This document shows, one piece after another, positions 5,604-5,629 of a stretch of 5,629 nucleotides of DNA. Every line of letters starts with the position of its first letter. Within the stretch, counting starts at the first letter, position 1. Where the stretch lies: positions 1-5,629 of the forward strand of contig JAEEGU010000071.1 in assembly GCA_016280485.1 (NCBI GenBank), written 5' to 3'. The stretch comes from Bacillota bacterium (GTDB lineage: Bacteria > Bacillota > Clostridia > Peptostreptococcales > Anaerovoracaceae). The notes below the pieces were generated by a model, which saw only the letters and a list, made by a program, of their open reading frames with translations, did not search any database and was not told the DNA's origin. The translations under genes were made by a program, and so were the position numbers.

Positions 5604-5617
5604 AGCTTTCAATCTGT

Positions 5618-5629
5618 GGGCTAACCGTC
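5618..5629 (+). repeat. 12-base reverse complement of a leader segment, at the window edge
   Basis: GGGCTAACCGTC here is the exact reverse complement of GACGGTTAGCCC (5374-5385) in the small-ORF leader. The match runs up to the last base of the window and may continue beyond it. RNA read rightward through this site could pair with the leader, either within a read-through transcript or as a separate small antitoxin RNA whose promoter and end are not resolved. Confidence 0.6.

Noticed and set aside
5589..5617. Possible plus-strand promoter for a downstream antitoxin RNA (TTGACG at 5589-5594)
   Set aside because: The -35-like hexamer is good, but no acceptable -10 lies 15-19 bp downstream (ATCTGT at the 17-bp spacing).
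1..5629. CRISPR array, tRNA, rRNA, insertion sequence or prophage gene
   Set aside because: No regularly spaced repeats, tRNA-like cloverleaf, ribosomal RNA sequence or transposase/integrase motif was seen on either strand.

Overview
The window holds most of a [NiFe]-hydrogenase maturation (hyp) operon on the minus strand and, on the plus strand behind its promoter, a separate small locus that looks like a type I toxin gene. Consensus AGGAGG-type ribosome binding sites, moderate GC, the hyp gene sequences and the 34-residue membrane peptide point to an anaerobic Bacillota of the Clostridia type. The hypF insertion resembles palindromic repeats I recall from gut Clostridia. The species cannot be named from the sequence.

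Layout of the minus-strand operon, read right to left. A sigma-A-type promoter (5201-5173) lies next to an 8+8 bp inverted repeat. It is followed by hypA (5138-4797), hypB (4743-3979), hypF (3935-1398), a YbaK/EbsC-family aminoacyl-tRNA deacylase-like gene (1380-898), hypC (888-655) and the first 215 codons of hypD (646 to the window edge). Gaps between genes are 53, 43, 17, 9 and 8 bp, with no terminator among them, so one transcript is likely. HypA and HypB deliver nickel. HypF makes the cyanide ligands from carbamoyl phosphate (with HypE, which is not in the window). HypC and HypD assemble the Fe(CN)2CO unit. No hydrogenase structural gene is visible.

Oddities in the operon. HypF (845 residues) is longer than its family norm and contains a 20-bp perfect palindrome plus hairpin, translated in frame in the linker between zinc fingers and YrdC-like domain. 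It has a second extra segment inside the YrdC-like domain. HypB has a C-terminal tail with 12 histidines. A 19-bp imperfect palindrome occurs in both the hypA-hypB and hypB-hypF gaps, and in the second it directly abuts the hypF ATG where a ribosome binding site would be expected.

Plus-strand locus (about 5261-5629). An extended -10 promoter drives a leader of about 130 nt with two mutually exclusive hairpins, a strong ribosome binding site and a 34-codon ORF for a single-span hydrophobic peptide. An intrinsic terminator follows. The last 12 bases of the window are the exact reverse complement of a leader segment. This is the arrangement of an RNA-controlled small toxin, and it is the most interesting part of the window.
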